Shown: in pieces, positions 35,222 to 44,092 of the stretch
Position numbering within the stretch: position 1 is the first letter of the stretch
Layout: every line of letters starts with the position of its first letter
From: Verrucomicrobiia bacterium
GTDB taxonomy: Bacteria; Verrucomicrobiota; Verrucomicrobiia; Limisphaerales; CAIMTB01
Length of the DNA: 64,000 nucleotides
Assembly: GCA_019634625.1 (NCBI GenBank)
Contig: JAHCBA010000031.1
Span: 1 to 64,000, forward strand
Direction: 5' to 3'
Notes under the pieces: model-generated
The model's input: only the letters and a program-made list of their open reading frames with translations
Told to the model about the DNA's origin: nothing
Database searches by the model: none
Program-made: the position numbers and the translations under genes

Positions 35222-37903
35222 ATGCCCGCCCCCGAACGCGACCTCTTCCTCCAGGCCCTCGAACTCGGGACGCCCGCCGACCGCCTGGCCTTCCTCGACC
35301 GCGCCTGCCGCGATCAACCCGCCCTCCGCGAACGCGTCGAGGGACTCCTCCACTGCCATCTCCAGGCCGGCGACTTCCTCGATGGCGCCTCCTCCGAGGC
35401 CCCGCCACCGCCCGATCCCCTCTCCGAGGGACCCGGCACCGTCATCGGCCGCTACAAGCTCCTCGAAAAAATCGGCGAAGGCGGCTTCGGCGTCGTGTAC
35501 ATGGCCGAACAGCGCGAGCCCGTGAAACGCCGCGTCGCCCTCAAGATCATCAAGCTCGGCATGGACACCCGCCAGGTGGTGGGCCGCTTCGAGGCCGAAC
35601 GTCAGGCCCTCGCCCTCATGGACCATCCGAATATCGCGCGGGTCCTCGACGGCGGCGCCACCGCCACCGGCCGCCCCTACTTCGTCATGGAACTCGTCCG
35701 CGGCGTCCCCATCACCCAGTTCTGCGACGAACAACGCCTCGACCCCGCCGACCGCCTCGAACTCTTCATCGAGGTCTGCGCCGCCCTCCAGCACGCCCAC
35801 CAGAAGGGCATCATCCATCGCGACATCAAACCCTCCAACGTCCTCGTCACCCTCCACGACGACCGCCCCGTCCCCAAGGTCATCGACTTCGGCATCGCCA
35901 AGGCCATGCAGGGCGAACTCACCGACAAGACGGTCTTCACCCGCTTCCACGAGTTCCTCGGCACCCCGGCCTACATGAGCCCCGAGCAAACCCAGCTCAG
36001 CGGCCTCGATGTCGATACCCGCACCGACATCTACGCCCTCGGCGTCCTGCTCTACGAACTGCTCACCGGCCGCACGCCCTTCGATGCCCGCGAACTCCTC
36101 ACCGCCAGCCTCGAGGAAATCCGCCGCCGCATCCGGGACGAGGAACCCGCCCGCCCTTCCACCCGTCTCCGCGCCCTGCCCCCGCCCGACGCCGACACCG
36201 TCGCCCGCAATCGCCGTTCCTATCCCGCCCGCCTCGCCCTTTCCCTCCGCGGCGACCTCGACTGGATCGTTCTCAAGTGCCTCGAGAAGGATCGCGCCCG
36301 CCGCTACGACTCCACAGGCGCCCTCGTCCTCGATCTTCGCCGCCATCTCCGCGACGAACCCGTGACCGCCGTCAAGCCGAGCTTCTCCTACCGCGCCTCC
36401 AAACTCCTCCGCCGCCATCGCACCGCCTTCGCCGTGGCCGCCGGGTTCCTCCTCCTCCTCGTCGCAGCCACCGTCGTCAGCAGCGCCTTCGCCCTCCGCG
36501 CCTTCCGCGCCGAACGCGCCACCCGGCAGGAGGCCGCCGTCAAGGACGCCGTCCACCGCTTCCTCAACGACGACCTCTTCAACCACGGCGACATCGTCCC
36601 CGGCTCCGACCGTCAGGTGACCCTCCGCACCCTCCTCGATCGCGCCAGCGACCAGCTCAACCCCCGTCTCGGCGATCAACCCGCCATCGAGGCCGCCATC
36701 CGCTCCACCCTCGGACGCACCTACTACAATCTCGGCGAATACGCCGCCGCCGAGGCCCAGTGGCGCGCCGCCCTCGAACTCCACCTCCAGCTCGCCGGAG
36801 AACGCGACCGCCGCACCCTCCTCGCCCGGAGTGACCTCTCCCGGGCCCTCATCTCCCTCGACCGGCGCACAGAGGCCCTCGAAGCCGCCCAGCAGGTCCT
36901 CGCCCTCGCCCGCTCCCAGTTCCGCCCCCGCGACCCGCTCCTCGTGAAGTTCCTCAGCCGTCTCGCCTCCGCCTGCTACCGGATCGGTGACGCCGACGGC
37001 GCCCGCGCCGCCGCCGCCGAAGCGATCGCCCTCGCCGAGGCCTCACCCGGAGTCGAGGTCGCCGACGTCGCCAACGCCCTCGACATCCTCGGCCGCATGA
37101 TCGGTCGCACCGGCGACCTCGAAGGCGGCGAACGTTACGTCCGCCAGGCCCTCGAACGCGTCCGCACCGCCCTCGGCGATTCCCATCCCCTCACCATCCG
37201 CTACTCCAACCGCCTCGGCGCCTACCTCTACAACGTCGGCATCAAGACCGGGGAGGCCGAATCCCTCTACCGCACCTCCCTGACCCGGCAGCAACAGGCG
37301 TTCGGCGACGCCCACCCCATCACCCACGTCGTCCGTGCCAACCTCGCCCTTCTCTACGCCTACCGGGAACCTCACCGCCCCCATCTCGCCCTCGACCAGT
37401 GGCTCGCCATCCTCGCCCATCACCCTCCCGACCAGCCTGACACCAATCTCCTCGCCCGGATCCGCACCGTCCTCGACCGGCTGCCTCCCGACACCCTCGC
37501 CCCGCCTCCCGGCTGGCACTCCCAACCCTGGCGCCTCCAAACCTACCCGCCACCCCCCGGCTGGTCCCATCGCGACTTCGATGACCGCTACTGGTCCCCC
37601 CATCCCCCAACCGGCCGGTCCGAAGTCTGGATGCGACAGACCCTCACCCTGGATGAACCCCCGGGCACCACCCCCTTCCTCGTCCTCCGCAGCCCCGGCA
37701 CCTTCGACATCTTCCTCAATGGCATCCCCGTCGTCGCCGGCGCCGTGGTCCCCGAATCCGCCTTCCGCCTCATCCCCTTCCCCGACACCGCCCGCGCCAC
37801 CCTCCGTCCCGGACGCAACCTCCTCGCCCTCCACGTCCGCGATCGATCCCTCGACGGCCCCGTCCACCTCGACATCCTCCACACCCCGGGATCGGATCTC
37901 TGA
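35222..37903 (+). CDS. Membrane Ser/Thr protein kinase with TPR repeats and C-terminal beta-sandwich
   Basis: From ATG 35222 the protein has 893 residues. The Hanks kinase domain spans about residues 73-375: IGEGGFGVVYMAE, VALKIIKLGMD, IIHRDIKPSNVLV, VIDFGIAKAM and GTPAYMSPEQTQLSG. One membrane helix follows (AFAVAAGFLLLLVAATVVSS, about 402-421). An extracytoplasmic TPR-like helical region with YYNLGEYAAAEAQWRAALEL comes next. At the C-terminus (about 770-890) a jelly-roll-like segment contains RSPGTFDIFLNGIPV and RNLLALHVRD, resembling carbohydrate-binding folds. The neighbouring sigma factor gene suggests a signalling pair. The last 134 nt overlap the Phd-type antitoxin frame on the opposite strand. 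Confidence 0.93.
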   Translation: MPAPERDLFLQALELGTPADRLAFLDRACRDQPALRERVEGLLHCHLQAGDFLDGASSEAPPPPDPLSEGPGTVIGRYKLLEKIGEGGFGVVYMAEQREPVKRRVALKIIKLGMDTRQVVGRFEAERQALALMDHPNIARVLDGGATATGRPYFVMELVRGVPITQFCDEQRLDPADRLELFIEVCAALQHAHQKGIIHRDIKPSNVLVTLHDDRPVPKVIDFGIAKAMQGELTDKTVFTRFHEFLGTPAYMSPEQTQLSGLDVDTRTDIYALGVLLYELLTGRTPFDARELLTASLEEIRRRIRDEEPARPSTRLRALPPPDADTVARNRRSYPARLALSLRGDLDWIVLKCLEKDRARRYDSTGALVLDLRRHLRDEPVTAVKPSFSYRASKLLRRHRTAFAVAAGFLLLLVAATVVSSAFALRAFRAERATRQEAAVKDAVHRFLNDDLFNHGDIVPGSDRQVTLRTLLDRASDQLNPRLGDQPAIEAAIRSTLGRTYYNLGEYAAAEAQWRAALELHLQLAGERDRRTLLARSDLSRALISLDRRTEALEAAQQVLALARSQFRPRDPLLVKFLSRLASACYRIGDADGARAAAAEAIALAEASPGVEVADVANALDILGRMIGRTGDLEGGERYVRQALERVRTALGDSHPLTIRYSNRLGAYLYNVGIKTGEAESLYRTSLTRQQQAFGDAHPITHVVRANLALLYAYREPHRPHLALDQWLAILAHHPPDQPDTNLLARIRTVLDRLPPDTLAPPPGWHSQPWRLQTYPPPPGWSHRDFDDRYWSPHPPTGRSEVWMRQTLTLDEPPGTTPFLVLRSPGTFDIFLNGIPVVAGAVVPESAFRLIPFPDTARATLRPGRNLLALHVRDRSLDGPVHLDILHTPGSDL

Positions 37904-38126
37904 CCTCGTCTTCCCTCGATTCGCGAACTGCATCCATAATCGCTTCGTCCGTCAGCGCTGCGTCCTCCAGTTCGGACAGATCGTGAACAACTCGCGTCGG
38001 CGAGAACGGAACCATGATCGCGACCGGCCGACCGTGATCGGTCAAAATGACATGCTCGCCCCGCTCGATCACGGCTCTCGCCAGTCTGCGGGTGGATCGA
38101 TGCAACTCGGTCAAGGTCGCTTCCAT
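37770..38126 (-). CDS. Phd/YefM-type antitoxin, orphan, with read-through C-terminus
   Basis: From ATG 38126 the first 75 residues match Phd/YefM antitoxins: TELHRSTRRLARAVIERGEH, VILTDHGRPVAIMVPFSPTR, then an acidic tail EDAALTDEAIMDAVRESRED. After that the frame enters the 3' end of the convergent kinase gene and reads a Gly/Arg-rich tail (GCGGCRGGRGRRG) with no family similarity. No toxin gene follows, so the partner seems to have been lost and the antitoxin's normal stop with it. The N-terminal assignment is good; the functional state is uncertain. Confidence 0.65.
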   Translation of the reverse strand: MEATLTELHRSTRRLARAVIERGEHVILTDHGRPVAIMVPFSPTRVVHDLSELEDAALTDEAIMDAVRESREDEVRDPIPGCGGCRGGRGRRGIDRGRGGRGGCVRDGGWRGRCRGRG

Positions 38127-38184
38127 CCGGAGAAAGTATGAATTATGCAAATTCCAACAAGCCGCGATTCGGTGCCGCCAGGCG

Positions 38185-38275
38185 TCGCGGTGCATCCCGG
38201 TATTGTGGGTGAGGAGACAGCGCCTCGGAGGGACGAGCTCCGCGAGTCCTCCTTCCATTGCACCCTTCGATGACA
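38185..38275. repeat. Single REP-like unit
   Basis: GGTGCATCCCGGTATTGTGG, then CGGAGGGACGAGCTCCGCGA and CCATTGCACCC, is a solitary copy of the element also seen at 13670-13760. It lies between the antitoxin and the end of the redox operon. Confidence 0.8.
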
Positions 38276-38299
38276 GCCCGCCGCGCGTCTCCCGAAAGC

Positions 38300-39889
38300 T
38301 CATGAATCCGCCCCCGCCCCGTCCTCCACCCGGATGGCCCCGGTGGGGCAGGCCTCGGCGCATTCCACGGCCGCCTTCTGCAAGCCCCGGTCGAATCCCT
38401 CACCCATGGGCGCGGCGACGCGCACTTCGAAGCCCCGCCCGACGAAGGTCAGGCCCAGCGGTTCCGCCGCCCGTTCCGCCAGCACCACGCAGATGCCGCA
38501 CAGGATGCACTTGCCGGGTTCGAACAGCACCCGGGCCGGGTGACGCTGCTGCTCGAACGCCCGCCTCTGCCTGGGGAACCGACCGAATTCCGCGCCGTAC
38601 AGCGCCGAGTACCGTTGCAGCCGGCAGTTCCCCGCGGCCCGGCAGTCGCAATGAAGGCAGCGCGCCGATTCGCGACGCGCCTCGTCCGCGCCATAGACCG
38701 CGCTGGCGTCCACCGGAATCCGCTTCTCGGCGCTGGCTCCTTCCAGGAACAACTGCAACTCCGCCGCCTCCAGCCTGCCCATCACGCTGCTGAATACCCG
38801 CCCCCCGCCGGCAGACGCCCGACCCGCCAGGGCCGCGTCGATGGCGTCCGCCGCCCGGCGCCCTTCGGCCATCGCCCGCACCACCTGCGGAATCCCCTTC
38901 ACCGCGCTCCCCGCCGCAAACACACCCGGCACGCACGTCCGGTATCCTTCGCCTTCCAACAGCCGGATCCCCCCCGCCCCGCACCCCACCCCCCAGCCTT
39001 CCGCCGCCTCCCGGGTCGGCGTGCCCACGGTCAGGAGCACCGCGTCATGATCCGACTTCAAATCGCTCAGGGTCGCCTCCCGCCCCAGTTCCCAGCCGGT
39101 CCGGAACCGCACCCCCAACCGTTCCAAATCCGCCACGTCCCGGCGCAACACCGCTTCGGGCAACTTTCCCCGCTCGACGGCCTCCCATAACGTCCCGCCC
39201 ACCCGGCTGCCACGGTCGAACACCTCGCAGGCATGGCCCGCCCGGACCAGGCGCCAGGCAGCCGCCAATCCCGCCGGCCCCGCCCCCACCACCGCCACCC
39301 GCCGCCCGCTCGCCGGACGGCAGACCGGCAGCGCGTCCGCCCCCGGATCCCGTGGCGCCTCGGCCACAAACCGCTCCACATCGCGAATGGCCGCCGCCCC
39401 GTCGCACGACGACCGACGGCACCCGTTCTCGCAGGGATGATGACACAACCGTCCCAGCACCCCCGGCAGCGGCAGGGTCTCACGCACCGTGGCCAGGGCC
39501 CGCGGCAGGGCGTCATCCCGCACCTCGCGAAGCATCCGCGGTATGTCGAGGCCGAGCGGGCAGATCCGGCTGCACGGCGAAAGGCAGTCCCCGACGTGAT
39601 CGCTCAACAGCAGTTCCAGGGCGGACCGCCGGAGTTCCCGGACCTCGGCGGTCTCGCTCTGCACCCGCAGACCCTCGGTTGCCCGCGTGGCGCAGGAAGG
39701 GACGATCCGCGAGCCCGACTCGCCCACCACCTTCACCACGCAGGCGAGGCAGGTGGTCAGCGGGCCGCACCGTTCGAGATGGCACAGCGTCGGGATGTCC
39801 ACCCCCGCCCGCCGCGCCCCGTCGAGCACGGTCTGGCCCTCCTCAACCTCCACCTCGCGGTCGTCGATGCTGAATCGGATCGTCGCCAT
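38300..39889 (-). CDS. 2Fe-2S / GltD-like FAD-NAD(P) oxidoreductase with C-terminal 4Fe-4S domain
   Basis: From ATG 39889 the protein has 529 residues. The N-terminus is a NuoG/HydA-type [2Fe-2S] ferredoxin (Cys36, Cys47, Cys50, Cys66; LCHLERCGPLTTCLACVVKV). Next is the GltD/NfnB Fe-S helix (DCLSPCSRICPLGLDIPRML). A flavin domain follows with RVAVVGAGPAGLAAAWRLV and AAGSAVKGIPQVVRAMAEGR. The C-terminal 4Fe-4S part has CILCGICVVLAE and CAEACPTGAIRVE. There is no H-cluster or molybdopterin domain, so it is an electron-transfer flavoprotein, not a hydrogenase or formate dehydrogenase. It lies 14 nt after the NuoEF fusion gene and is the last gene of the operon. Confidence 0.85.
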   Translation of the reverse strand: MATIRFSIDDREVEVEEGQTVLDGARRAGVDIPTLCHLERCGPLTTCLACVVKVVGESGSRIVPSCATRATEGLRVQSETAEVRELRRSALELLLSDHVGDCLSPCSRICPLGLDIPRMLREVRDDALPRALATVRETLPLPGVLGRLCHHPCENGCRRSSCDGAAAIRDVERFVAEAPRDPGADALPVCRPASGRRVAVVGAGPAGLAAAWRLVRAGHACEVFDRGSRVGGTLWEAVERGKLPEAVLRRDVADLERLGVRFRTGWELGREATLSDLKSDHDAVLLTVGTPTREAAEGWGVGCGAGGIRLLEGEGYRTCVPGVFAAGSAVKGIPQVVRAMAEGRRAADAIDAALAGRASAGGGRVFSSVMGRLEAAELQLFLEGASAEKRIPVDASAVYGADEARRESARCLHCDCRAAGNCRLQRYSALYGAEFGRFPRQRRAFEQQRHPARVLFEPGKCILCGICVVLAERAAEPLGLTFVGRGFEVRVAAPMGEGFDRGLQKAAVECAEACPTGAIRVEDGAGADS

Positions 39890-39903
39890 GGGTCGTTCCT
39901 GTC

Positions 39904-42264
39904 TCAGGTGACTTCCACCGCATCGTACGGGCAGACGCGGCGGCAGGTGTCGCACCGGGTGCAGTCCTCCTGCCGGATGGTGTGCGTTGCGTAGGGCGTG
40001 ACGGGAATGGCGTTCACCGGGCACTGCTGCGCGCACAGCGTGCAGCCGGTGCATCGGTCGGTGATCCGGTACCGGATCAGTGCATGGCATTTCCCCGCCG
40101 GACATCGCCCGTCCAGGTGCGCCTCGTATTCCGACCGGAAATGGCGCAGCGTGGTGATCACCGGGTTCGGCGCGGTCTTCCCCAGCCCGCACAAACTCCC
40201 CTGCCCCACGGACCGCGCCAGCCGTTCCAGTTCATCGAGATGCTCGCGCCGCCCCTTACCCGCGCAGATCGCCTCGAGGATGTCCAGCATCCGCCGCGTC
40301 CCCACCCGGCAGAAGGTGCATTTCCCGCACGACTGATCCTGGGTGAACCGCAGGAAGTACCGGGCGATATCGACCATGCAGTCGGTGTCATCCAGCACCA
40401 CCAGCCCCCCGGATCCCATGATCGCCCCGGCCTGCCGCAGCGATTCGTAATCGACCCGCGTGTCCGCCAGTTCCGCCGGCACGCACCCGCCCGAGGGACC
40501 CCCGATCTGCACCGCCTTGAACCGCCGCCCCGGTGTCACCCCGCCCCCGATCTCATCCACAATCTCCCGCAACGTCGTCCCCATCGGCACCTCGATCAGA
40601 CCCCCGCGCCGCACCTTACCCGCCAGCGCAAACACCTTGGTCCCCTTGCTCGCCTCCGTGCCCAACGCCGCAAACGCCTCCCAGCCCCGCCGCAAAATCC
40701 ATGGCACGCAGGCCAGTGTCTCCACGTTGTTGATCAGCGTCGGCCTGCCCCACAAACCCGACTCCACCGGGAAGGGCGGACGCAACCGCGGCATCCCCCG
40801 ACGCCCCTCGAGTGACGCAATCAGCGCCGTCTCCTCCCCGCACACGAATGCCCCCGCCCCTTCCGCAATCCGCACCCGGAACGGATACGGGGTTCCCATC
40901 AGCCGATCCCCCAGCCAGCCCCGCCGTTCCATCGCTTCAATGGCCTCCCCCACCCGGCGCACCGCCAGCGGATACTCGCGCCGGATGTAGAAAATCCCCT
41001 CGTGCGCCCCCGTCGCATACCCGGCAATCGCCAGCCCCTCCAGGATCCGGTACGGAAACGATTCCAGCAGCATCCGGTCCATGAACGCTCCCGGATCCCC
41101 CTCGTCCCCGTTGCAAACGACGTACTTCGTCTCCCCGGCCTGACGTCGCATCGCCGCCCATTTCGGCCCCGTCGGGTAGCCCGCCCCGCCCCGCCCCCGC
41201 AGCCCGCTCCGCACGATCCGGTCGATCGCCTGCTCGGGATCGCGCTCGATCAGACACCGCCGCAGCGCCTCGAAGCCCTCGTTCCCGAGATACTCGTCGA
41301 GATCCAGCGGGTCCAGCTTCCCGAAGTGCTCGGTGGCCACATGCACCTGGCGCCCCAGAAACGCCCGCGTCCCCCCGTCGTCCGGCGGCAGGGCGCACCG
41401 ATGGGCCGGGTCGTCGTCCTCCTCGAGAAACACCCGGTCCACCACCCGCGCCGCGCCCCTCGCCAGCCGCCGCCACAGGCTCGGCGGACGAAAGTGTTCG
41501 AGCACCATCTGGCGCGCCTCGTTGGGCTTCAGGCCGGCATAGAACCGCGACGGTTGCCCCGGGCGCATCACCTCGACCAGCGGCGTCCGGTGGCACATGC
41601 CCACACATCCCACCCGCTTCAGTCGCACCCGGGCCCCCACCAGGCGCGCCGCCCGGTCCAGCTCCACGAACAGCCGGTCGCTCCCCTTGGCCTGGCAGCA
41701 CGAACCCAGTCCGACCCGGATCTCCGGCAGTTCCAACCCGTCCCCCGCCCCACGATGAACCCCGCCCGCCTCGTGGGTCTCATGCCCGGCAACCCCCATC
41801 TCCAGGAACTCCTCGATCACCGCCGGCACCCGCTCGGTATCCACCATCCCGCTGGTCAGCGCGTCGAGCCGGATCACCGGCGCCAGCGTGCAGCAGCCCA
41901 GACACGCCACCGGTTCCAACGTGAACTTCCCCTCGGGATCGGTATCCGATCCCGCCGGAATCCGCAGGTGCCGCCGCAACGCGTCCTCAACCCGGTCCGC
42001 ACCGGTCACATGGCACGCGGTCCCATGACACACATGGATGATGTGCTTGCCGACCGGTTGATGCCGGAACTGGTCGTAGAAGGTGGCGATGCCCCAGATC
42101 TGCGACGGGGTGATCGCACTGATCTCGCACACCCGCCGCAAGGCCTCCTCCGGCAGATACCGGTACTCCTCCTGCACCGCCTGCAGGATGGGAATGACCG
42201 CCTCCCGCCCTCGCCCCAACCGGGCCACGGTGGCCTCGACGAAATGTTCAACGTCCGTTCGCAT
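39904..42264 (-). CDS. Fused NuoE-NuoF (HydC-HydB-like) NADH-binding Fe-S flavoprotein
   Basis: From ATG 42264 the protein has 786 residues. Domain order: a NuoE/HydC thioredoxin-like [2Fe-2S] domain (IHVCHGTACHVTGA and VACLGCCTLAPV); a second thioredoxin-like ferredoxin (GLGSCCQAKGSD and GCVGMCHRTPLVEV); NuoF with the NADH/FMN loops (GLRGRGGAGYPTGPKW, CNGDEGDPGAFMDRM, GAGAFVCGEETALIASLEG) and its 4Fe-4S site (DQSCGKCTFCRVGTRRM); and a C-terminal 2[4Fe-4S] ferredoxin (CTGCTLCAQQCPVNAI, CTRCDTCRRVCPYDAV). HydB of electron-bifurcating hydrogenases has the last three parts; here HydC is fused in front. It would exchange electrons between NAD(H) and a chain of Fe-S centres. It overlaps the propeller gene by 17 nt. 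Confidence 0.92.
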   Translation of the reverse strand: MRTDVEHFVEATVARLGRGREAVIPILQAVQEEYRYLPEEALRRVCEISAITPSQIWGIATFYDQFRHQPVGKHIIHVCHGTACHVTGADRVEDALRRHLRIPAGSDTDPEGKFTLEPVACLGCCTLAPVIRLDALTSGMVDTERVPAVIEEFLEMGVAGHETHEAGGVHRGAGDGLELPEIRVGLGSCCQAKGSDRLFVELDRAARLVGARVRLKRVGCVGMCHRTPLVEVMRPGQPSRFYAGLKPNEARQMVLEHFRPPSLWRRLARGAARVVDRVFLEEDDDPAHRCALPPDDGGTRAFLGRQVHVATEHFGKLDPLDLDEYLGNEGFEALRRCLIERDPEQAIDRIVRSGLRGRGGAGYPTGPKWAAMRRQAGETKYVVCNGDEGDPGAFMDRMLLESFPYRILEGLAIAGYATGAHEGIFYIRREYPLAVRRVGEAIEAMERRGWLGDRLMGTPYPFRVRIAEGAGAFVCGEETALIASLEGRRGMPRLRPPFPVESGLWGRPTLINNVETLACVPWILRRGWEAFAALGTEASKGTKVFALAGKVRRGGLIEVPMGTTLREIVDEIGGGVTPGRRFKAVQIGGPSGGCVPAELADTRVDYESLRQAGAIMGSGGLVVLDDTDCMVDIARYFLRFTQDQSCGKCTFCRVGTRRMLDILEAICAGKGRREHLDELERLARSVGQGSLCGLGKTAPNPVITTLRHFRSEYEAHLDGRCPAGKCHALIRYRITDRCTGCTLCAQQCPVNAIPVTPYATHTIRQEDCTRCDTCRRVCPYDAVEVT

Positions 42265-44092
42265 GCGTCCCCTCCACGCTCTCTGCCGGTCCTTCGATGC
42301 AGGCCAGGGTCCGATGGGTCCGCACATACAGCCGCCCCCCCGCCAACGCCGGTGTCGCGCTTACTTCCTCCCCCGCCTCAAACGTGGCGAGTTCCTGGAA
42401 GACCGCCGCCGCCTGAATGACAATCCCCTTCCCCGAATGCGCGAGCAGCAGGATGCGATCCCCCATCCGCACCGGGGAGGCCTGGAATTCCATTCGGTAC
42501 GCATGCTCCCACAACACCTTCCCGGTCGCCGCCTCCCGGCACATCACCAGCCCGTGCGAATCCACCGAGAACAACCAGTCCCCCGCCGCCAGCGGCGTCG
42601 GCACATCCGGCACATCCCGCTCCTCCCGCCACACAACGTGGCTCTCCGTCACGTCGCCGCTCCCGTCCGCCCGCACCGCCGCCATCATCCGTTCCGGCGA
42701 CACCACCACAATGCGGTCCCCGGAGAGGACCGGAGACGGCGCCAGTTCATTGCCAAGCAACCGCGCCCGCCACCACTCCTGGCCGCTCGAGGGCGCATAG
42801 GCGATCACCCAGGGATCCCCGGCCAGCACCAGTTGTTCCCGCCCGCCCACCTCCACCACCACCGGGGTGGTCCAGCCCGACGCCACCGGACGCCCGGCGA
42901 CCCACCGCTCCTCCCCCGTCCGCGTGTCGAGCGCCAGCAGCCGCGACAACCCGTCCGCCGCCCGCCCCTGATCCGCCTGCACAAACAGCAGGTCGCGCCA
43001 CACCACCAGCGACGCCGCATGCCCATAGGCGTTCTCCTCGAGATCCAGTCGTCGGAACCACACCAGATTCCCGTCGCGATCCAGCGCCCCCAGCTCGCCC
43101 GTCGCGAAAATCGCATAGACCCGCATCCCGTCCGTCGCCGCCGTGCTCGCCGCCGCCCCGCTCATGTCCGGGGGTTCGATCGATTCCGCAGGCCGGTCCC
43201 GGGGTGTCACCGGCCGTTGCCAGAGAAGTTCCCCGGTGTCGGCATGGTACGCGAAAACCAGCCGCTGACGCCGGTTGCCCCCGGTCAGATACACCCGGTC
43301 GCCCCACACCACCGGCGAGTTGAAACCGGCCAGCGGAACCGGGGCCTTCCAGCGCACCCCCTCGCTGCCCGCCAGATCCCAGCGCAACGGCACCCGCTCG
43401 CCCGAACCCGTCAACGCCCCGCCCGGCCCCAGAAATCGTGGCCAGTTCCCATCCTCGCTTCCCACCGCCAATCCCTCCGCCTCGCCCGAATCCGGAACGC
43501 CCGGTGAGACCGCTCCTCCAGCCAGCTCCACACCCTGCCCCTCCAGAGTCACCCGGGCCGTTTCCTCCGCCACCCCGGAATGCCACCATCCCGCCATCGC
43601 CAGAATCGATGCCACCCCGGCGCCCGCCCAGAGAACGGCCCGCTCCGACCCTCGCCGTTCCCGTTCCCGTTCGGACCCCGGCGTCACCAGGCGCAACGGC
43701 ATGGCCCGGGCGCTCCGTTTCCAACCCAGCCGCGCCGCCAGCACCCAGATCACCCCGCCCGCCAGCAACAAACCCGTCCCCATCCGGTTCCGTTCGATGC
43801 GCCGGAAGTACGCGGCCCGGCGCTGCGCATCCAGCTCCCGGATCCGCTCCTTCAACGCCTCGTTCCTGGGCTCCTCCTCGAGCCGGATCAGGGCGGCGGC
43901 GAGTTCCCCGGAACTCCACGGTTCCTCCCGTGGCTGTACCCATTGCCCAAGAAACATCGCCGCCGCGATAGTCAGCACAAAACCTCCCGCCACCCACGCG
44001 ATCCGCCCCCAGACGTCTCCAGATCCGGAAACGTCGCGGCTCTCCCCGGAAACCGCCTCGATCGGCTCGCGCAGCGGGGTCCCGGTCTTCAT
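42248..44092 (-). CDS. Membrane-anchored PQQ-like beta-propeller protein
   Basis: From ATG 44092 the protein has 614 residues. Two or three membrane helices lie near the N-terminus (AWVAGGFVLTIAAAMFLGQW, GTGLLLAGGVIWVLAARLGW, AVLWAGAGVASILAMAGW). A periplasmic domain follows with repeated propeller blades (WGDRVYLTGGNRRQRLVFAY, LLALDTRTGEERWVAG, MCREAATGKVLWEHAYRMEF). The blade motif matches PQQ-like/BamB repeats. No PQQ-ligand pattern is evident, so it may be structural or bind a partner rather than a quinone. Its start overlaps the stop of the NosR-like gene by 4 nt. It is the link between the membrane and cytoplasmic parts of the operon. Confidence 0.82.
   Translation of the reverse strand: MKTGTPLREPIEAVSGESRDVSGSGDVWGRIAWVAGGFVLTIAAAMFLGQWVQPREEPWSSGELAAALIRLEEEPRNEALKERIRELDAQRRAAYFRRIERNRMGTGLLLAGGVIWVLAARLGWKRSARAMPLRLVTPGSERERERRGSERAVLWAGAGVASILAMAGWWHSGVAEETARVTLEGQGVELAGGAVSPGVPDSGEAEGLAVGSEDGNWPRFLGPGGALTGSGERVPLRWDLAGSEGVRWKAPVPLAGFNSPVVWGDRVYLTGGNRRQRLVFAYHADTGELLWQRPVTPRDRPAESIEPPDMSGAAASTAATDGMRVYAIFATGELGALDRDGNLVWFRRLDLEENAYGHAASLVVWRDLLFVQADQGRAADGLSRLLALDTRTGEERWVAGRPVASGWTTPVVVEVGGREQLVLAGDPWVIAYAPSSGQEWWRARLLGNELAPSPVLSGDRIVVVSPERMMAAVRADGSGDVTESHVVWREERDVPDVPTPLAAGDWLFSVDSHGLVMCREAATGKVLWEHAYRMEFQASPVRMGDRILLLAHSGKGIVIQAAAVFQELATFEAGEEVSATPALAGGRLYVRTHRTLACIEGPAESVEGTHANGR

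Noticed and set aside
35126-36784. 552-codon minus-strand frame opposite the kinase
   Set aside because: Alanine/glutamate-rich antisense shadow without recognisable domains; the plus strand holds all kinase motifs.
38300-42264. NAD-dependent [FeFe]-hydrogenase or formate dehydrogenase
   Set aside because: The HydA-like protein has a GltD-type flavin domain and no H-cluster or molybdopterin motifs.
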